This document shows, piece after piece, positions 49,787 through 64,000 of a stretch of 64,000 nucleotides of DNA (position 1 is the first letter of the stretch; the number at the start of each line of letters is the position of its first letter). The DNA comes from Liolophura sinensis (Eukaryota > Mollusca > Polyplacophora > Chitonida > Chitonidae), in the NCBI RefSeq assembly GCF_032854445.1, contig NC_088302.1:15061338-15125337 (forward strand), given 5' to 3'. Position numbers and translations under genes: made by a program. The notes under the pieces are model-generated. The model saw only the letters and a program-made list of their open reading frames with translations, made no database searches and was not told the origin of the DNA.

Positions 49787-52700
49787 CTGTGGAACAAAGA
49801 ACACTGATATCAGCGAATGACTGCATATGTGATACAGGGGTTGTTAAATCAACAGTTAACAAAAAATGACTTCGTGTACGATTTAGTGCCAAGAAGGGTA
49901 ACAAAGATCACAGAACAGATTATTTAGACTAGAGGCAATATAGCACAATTTAATACGTATCAATTAAGATAAATATTAGTAAACATATTTAAAGTAATGA
50001 CAGTAGGCCAACAACAGTTTTATTATTAACATAGTTTTAAATAAATATGTAGGTAAGGAGAATACATAACAACATGTGTGTAAATTACAGAAAGACTAAG
50101 TAACATAAATGGAAAATACCCCCCCAAAAATGAACATATTAGCACTGACAGACCAAAAAATTTTAAATAATAACTTAGACATGGTAGTAGGTCTACTAAA
50201 CAGCTCGCTTGTAGGAGGCCCATGAATGCCAAATTTCAGCTCATTACCTAAAGTACTTAATACTTTATCCTAATATCTATTCTGATACATGTAAGAGTGA
50301 AGTTCATGCATTCAGTAATTTACTATATTTAACACACATGCAGGGAAAAAACAATGGAACATCCTCATGGTTTAAATGTATGTAAACCTCAACTCAATAC
50401 ATGCAGTACTTTCTGGGGTATATACCCCTTACACTTACCTTAACACCGATTATAATACACAACACAATAAGTCGGGAATTTTGTAATTTATCGTATAAAA
50501 TTAATTTGCATCATCCCCCTGATGTTACTGAGCTGTACATGTGTGCAAACCCTCAGCTGAATAACTGAGTATCTTTAAAAATATCACTTCTCACATTTAC
50601 CTGAACGCTGCTTTCACTATTATTGGGTGCCGATGATCAGAGTATAACATTAGCTACACCTGTACTTTGTACAGATGAGCTAAAAATGAAGAATTACAAC
50701 ATACTTACCATGTAACACATAAGACATATTTAATCAAATATCAAGGCTGCATGTGCAACTTACTCATGTTTTTCTCCTGGTCCACTGTGAATTCATCAGG
50801 TTTAAGAGGTTTTTCTCTATTTCCCTGTGGATCCAAAAATAAATTGTAAAACAGTGATAAGTAAATAATAACAGTATCTCAAAAAAGAGTAAGCAATGAG
50901 TAACAAACACGACTGCTAAAAACAGGTTACAATGTCTAGTTCAATTTTTAAGGTCTTATATACTACCTATACTTATACCCGACATAATATGAAATCAGAA
51001 AGGGGATTAGTTAAATATATAGCCCCTAAACACAGTTCACAAACTGAACAATGGTTTAATTAAAATATGCCTGTCCTCATACATGCATTTCTACATTACA
51101 TGAAAACAGTATGTGAAAATTCTGTGAAAATACAACATCAATAAATGGAAGACAATTTGGATAGAAATCACTTGTTATAACGTTTTAAAATATTGTTGCA
51201 AAATTTAACATAAAGCTATTGACATGATACATGCAGGATAACTCTCCTATGCATTTTCTTTTCTATATACCCTAACTCCTCAACCTTTTTGCACATAAAA
51301 GAATAACTTTCTGTGCAATTTATGCATATTTTTAATTTGATTTTGGAGACAAAATCACATTGGTCGGACTGCCCAGTTTCAGGGCTTCACAAAAAGTGTG
51401 ATTTTATGGGTCATTATAGAATAATGGCTTCAGAATATGTTTGAATAAACACCTTGCAAACATGCAAAATGGTTGAAGAATTCCAGTAAAGGGCATCCTT
51501 CAAGGGGAGCTCATTCTCGTTGAGCCTTCACACCCAGGTTACCTCTCTTGAAAAGTGTTAAAAACAGACATGTAAAAAGGAATTAATCAGGCAATTTCTA
51601 TCACTTACAAAAGCCTCTCCATCCCAAACAGTACCACCAATAACTTCTAGCTTGAAGTTAAGAAAGAACAAATAAGATGTTCCTCCTGGCCTCTCTACAC
51701 TACAGGAGTACTGATTCAGATCACTGGATCGACTCATTCCAAAAGACCATTTCTGAAATAAAAATCATTTGTGAGGTGAATTAATGTGAAAATACCTGTT
51801 ACATTCAAGACTAAAGTCTTGCTCTGATAAATGTCCCTTTTAAGCTGAAAATATATGAAATTGTATATTTGTGTTTGTGCCTTAAAATGTTTATTTATTT
51901 ATTTTTTTTTTACTTTTGTAATTTTAAGGTATGCATGTTTAAAAGTTTGTAACTGTATGGAATGCCAATATTCAAGTTGTACAGAAGTTCTGTTGCATTC
52001 CTGTTGTATGGGCTTCATTATTAAGTAACTGTTGTTCAGGCCCAACATGCCTTACCTCCTTTGTGCCTCCTTGTGATGCATATGTAAACTTACAAGTGAC
52101 CCCATCCTGAAAACAAAACCAGACAAGGACATCAGCATTAATATTTTAGTAGGAAGACAGTATTACTTATACATAATACCATGAATACACGAGGCTGCAC
52201 AAAGGCTGCTATCACAAAAGCAACCATAATGGGTTTACAGAAATGAAAAGCATAATCAATACTGCCGTTTAAACAGCCAAGCAGTGCGGTAGTAATTGTG
52301 CAAATGTAACAGAAACCTAGCCCAAATATGTTATGTTTGGGCTATCTAAAGGCAGACTAAGAGTACCTCTGTCTGGGTATGATAAAAAGCTGATCTTAAT
52401 AATAATACAGATTCTAGCAAGTATATTCCTTACAGGACATGTGCCGCTCTCTAAGCTTGCTTTACATCAATGCCATCACCAGACAAATTTGACCTTTGAA
52501 GCCTGCGTGATGGACTTTGTTTAGTCTTAACCTCATAACTGTTGTCCTTGCATAAACCTATGACTTGCACTCATCAATAAAACTGTTTCAGGTATGGGTA
52601 AGATTCATGTTGTGCATAATTGAGATACATCAAATGTAAGTGTATAAAGTATAGTCAGAAACAAAGGTTTTAGGGGTTTTTTTGACATCGCTTCCTGTCT

Positions 52701-53555
52701 CATCACTGTCATCACATGCGCTGTAACAAATAAGGAGAACAACATGTTTTCTCTCTTTGCCAAATTCCAGTTACTTATTTTAATTATTTCTTCCATCAAT
52801 ACTGGTTCAACATATATAAAACAAGCACACATTCAGAGAATTTATAACCCCGGCTTGTTATGCAGTGTTTACAAGTGTAATGCGTCGGGTCAAGTTACAT
52901 GTAGTTTTCAAACTTGATCTGAAAGGCCATAAATGAATTTGCACTCAAAATTTTATTTCTAGCAGGAAAGGAATGACAAATTAGAATCAAAAAATTGATA
53001 AATATGCAAAACTTATGCGTGGATCCAGATGGCTTTCAAACGTATGGGGAATTGTAAATAATATCGGTGGATAACATGATGTTAGTTCACTGCAGAATCT
53101 GTGAAGCCACAAGTTCCAATAAATTAGACAACATTCACAGTAGTTGCTCTATGCAAATCAAGGTCTGACATGTAGACTGCTCAGTGTTATAAAGACTAGG
53201 TTGCCGTAACGTGATAGAGTGACTTCAATTCATTGAGGACTGATTCTTCTTCCCACACTGAACATCTGAGAAGTGGTTCAGCGACTTCGTAGTCTCGAGC
53301 AACACTTAGGCAATTAGGTGATGTGTCACTACTGTCACTAACCTTAGTAACTGCAACAACAACAAACAGACCCAACGAAAAAAAACTCACCCAAGATTCT
53401 TGGTATTCATGCTTTTCACCTCCCGGTTTCACATCGAATTCACTGACTTTTATTTCATCTTCGCGTATTTTGCTACCGGCTGACACCAGAACTGTTAAAC
53501 AACACAACAACAGGACGATCATCCCTAAAAGCTCTACCACCGCAAAGTTTGCCAT
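49707..53555 (-). CDS. MYDGF: Myeloid-derived growth factor (complete, 5 exons)
   Basis: Exons in coding order are 53391-53555, 52056-52106, 51609-51752, 50764-50824 and 49707-49786. All have AG/GT borders, with phases 0, 0, 0 and 1. The product is 166 residues against 173 in human. MYDGF is a small beta-rich protein that passes through the ER/Golgi and is secreted; in mammals it acts as a paracrine growth factor. Residues 1-26 form a signal peptide with the core GMIVLLLCCLTVLV. Family blocks follow: EFDVKPGGEKHEY, TCKFTYASQGGTKE, SCSVERPGGTSYLFFLNFKL, KPLKPDEFTV and GGFGAELSRV. Cys60 and Cys89 sit where the family's single disulfide is formed. The last four residues are KSEL, close to the RTEL of the human protein and to the KDEL retrieval signal. 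The start is the only ATG that gives a signal peptide. The gene is divergent from HSD17B4. Confidence 0.93.
50764..50824 (-). CDS. MYDGF: MYDGF exon 4
   Basis: Acceptor atccacag, donor gtaagt, 61 bases. Codes GNREKPLKPDEFTVDQEKNM, ending in phase 1. Confidence 0.88.
51609..51752 (-). CDS. MYDGF: MYDGF exon 3
   Basis: Acceptor atttcag, donor gtaagt, 48 codons. Carries Cys89 and RPGGTSYLFFLNFKLEV. Confidence 0.92.
52056..52106 (-). CDS. MYDGF: MYDGF exon 2
   Basis: Acceptor gttttcag, donor gtaagg, 17 codons: DGVTCKFTYASQGGTKE, with Cys60. Confidence 0.92.
53391..53555 (-). CDS. MYDGF: MYDGF exon 1 (signal peptide)
   Basis: ATG at 53553-53555, 55 codons, donor gtgagt. The ORF runs on past the donor into the intron, so the read-through tail to 53196 is not coding. 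Confidence 0.92.
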
Positions 53556-54620
53556 CTTCTTACCATGTGCACCAACAGCGGCACTAGCTTACGCGTGGAC
53601 CAATCAAATTGCTCGAAATCCAACTGCACATCATAAAGCAGATTTAGCACACTAAATAGAAATTGACATTTTACGGAAAAGGTTATTACGTTTAACATAA
53701 AGTTTACGATTTAAGTCCTTCCTTAGAAATGAAAATCTCGAAAAAACAACGGAATATAACAGAATGTCAAAACACTAAAAAAAATTTACATATAGTTTAA
53801 TATTAGCTTTAATATCATCATTGAGAGAAAAGATGATAAGGCCAGTCAGCAACTTCTAGCTCTTATTTTGTCTTTAATCTGACCTCCATTAAACACAATT
53901 GATCAAAATATGCTACATGATATTTTAAAAACTAAAACCATAATAACTGTGAACTCCTGCCAAGCACTTAAGTGTGCACAGGCTCTACTGGATGGGGTGG
54001 GCCGGTGTGAGTATAAGGTGCTTTATAAAAAAAACGTCACATTTTTATTACCGGTAGGCCTACCTGTACTGTACGTAACATAATTTGCATTAACATTTAT
54101 TGTTCGCTCTACAATATTAATGAAATGTCACCATAATTAAATGTTTCAATTTAGATCTAATTGTTTGTTTATTTGAAAATTTAAACTTATTTTCTTTATC
54201 ATTGCGATTTTGATGCCCATATACGGTAATTTAAGTAACACAATAACGACGAATTCACCCCAATGAACAGTCCTTCAGAAAAGTAAAGAAGTTTTTCGCT
54301 TTGACCAATGTACGTGAATATTCTGAATTATGCTGTGCCCAGCGATTAAGGATATCTCAGTACCTCTATTAAGCCGCTCAAGAGCATGACTTAATGACGT
54401 TCTAAAGAGAACTATGTAAAACATGTCTCGAGTGCCCGATTTCCTACTCTTTGAGTGGTAAATTTAAACAAATGAACTGAAGTGAACGCGAAATCATATG
54501 ATTTGATTTTTTGTATCATTGGCAGAGATTTTATTTGAAAAATGAACGCTGGGAGGAGTTTGATTACACTCAAATAACGTCTGGCAGGAGTTTGTGGTCA
54601 AAGGTCAATTATCATTCAAC
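53556..54620. promoter_or_regulatory. Divergent promoter region between MYDGF and HSD17B4
   Basis: The 1,065 bp between the two start codons contain no ORF of interest and are AT-rich. A fragment near 53,980-54,010 resembles repeat family B. The only clear site is the DR1 next to the HSD17B4 ATG. Neither transcription start can be placed. Confidence 0.5.
54595..54607 (+). promoter_or_regulatory. DR1 nuclear-receptor element before HSD17B4
   Basis: TGGTCA-A-AGGTCA is a direct repeat of the receptor half-site with one-base spacing. This is the form bound by HNF4, RXR dimers and PPAR/RXR. It ends 13 bases before the ATG at 54621, so it may lie in the 5'UTR. Confidence 0.5.
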
Positions 54621-63542
<8,922 letters not shown>

Positions 63543-63666
63543 GTTAGTCTGTCAAAGTTCAAATCTATCTGATGCTTATATATGATTAATATAGGTGGAC
63601 AAATCGTTAGCATACGCCTCAAAGCCAGGTTCATCAGTTCATCAGACAGAAAAAAATGCCATGCAT

Positions 63667-63884
63667 GGCAATGAGCACCGAGAGATTAGAACAATGCAAC
63701 AGGACTGGTTGGCCTGGCGTCAGTATAATGTGAATGGGTGTTGTGTCACGTCTAGTGTCTTCAACATGATGCTTCAGTGGCGGCAGCATGGACCAGCCCT
63801 GCTACAAGAAGACACAGTATATTTGCACACACCTAATGACTAATGACACCTTGTTGCCATATGACTGAAAAAGTGTGATGTAAA
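63667..63884 (+). mobile_element. Dispersed repeat, family B, copy 3
   Basis: aacaggactggttggcctgg, cagtataatgtgaatgggtg, caacatgatgcttcagtggc and acctaatgac, ending in a catacata-type tail. The 82-aa ORF across it is a repeat artefact. Confidence 0.75.
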
Positions 63885-64000
63885 ACCTCAATCATACATA
63901 CAACACATACAAATCCTTCTGCATTGAAAGCCAGAGGAATAGTTTTCTACAGGCTACCGGTGAGTGAGCCACTAGCTTACCAGTCATCTGCCTGTGGTTT

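Noticed and set aside
53196..53390. Extension of the first MYDGF exon as a 119-codon ORF
   Set aside because: A consensus donor at 53390 and the next exon (TCKFTYASQGG) show that the read-through part is intron.

Overview
The window is animal nuclear DNA. It has split genes with GT/AG introns, AT-rich spacers, long TA microsatellites and many short dispersed repeats. The repeat mix includes tRNA-headed SINEs with (AAAT)n tails and MITE-like inverted-repeat elements. Together with invertebrate-sized introns and proteins clearly related to vertebrate CCNO, RAX, MYDGF and HSD17B4, this suggests a lophotrochozoan, most likely a mollusc or brachiopod. That placement is an inference from repeat style, not proven.

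Layout. (1) 3.4-8.65 kb, plus strand: a cyclin O-like gene with four visible coding exons, a 3'UTR and a poly(A) signal. Its first visible exon seems to carry two extra-C frameshifts. (2) 8.65-21.37 kb: gene-poor spacer with SINEs, a clear 256-bp MITE, a degenerate ~21-bp minisatellite and GC-richer islands that may be regulatory. (3) 21.37-31.72 kb, plus strand: a complete three-exon retinal homeobox gene (Rx/rax, 307 aa) with octapeptide, Q50 paired-like homeodomain and OAR motif. (4) 31.7-40.0 kb: spacer with a decayed LINE reverse transcriptase (minus strand), a TA tract and SINEs. (5) 40.0-44.37 kb, minus strand: a seven-exon gene I do not recognise (177 aa). A 568-bp TTAA-flanked element sits in its fifth intron and a cluster of CRE palindromes lies upstream. 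(6) 47.78-53.56 kb, minus strand: a complete five-exon MYDGF gene (166 aa) with signal peptide and a C-terminal KSEL. (7) 54.62 kb to the right edge, plus strand: the 5' part of HSD17B4 (peroxisomal multifunctional enzyme type 2), six exons coding the start of the dehydrogenase domain. The gene runs out of the window. Its intron 1 holds a ~1.5 kb, 29-bp minisatellite. Its intron 3 holds a ~2.26 kb inverted-repeat element with its own TATA box and a HIRAN-like ORF broken by one stop codon.

MYDGF and HSD17B4 are divergent, with 1,065 bp between start codons, so they may share a promoter region. A DR1 nuclear-receptor half-site pair ends 13 bases before the HSD17B4 ATG. No operon logic applies. 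The genes act in different processes: ciliated-cell cyclin, eye/forebrain transcription factor, secreted ER-associated factor and peroxisomal beta-oxidation. The most unusual items are the HIRAN-bearing element, the unrecognised seven-exon gene, the CRE-rich duplicated upstream segment and the cyclin O frameshifts.
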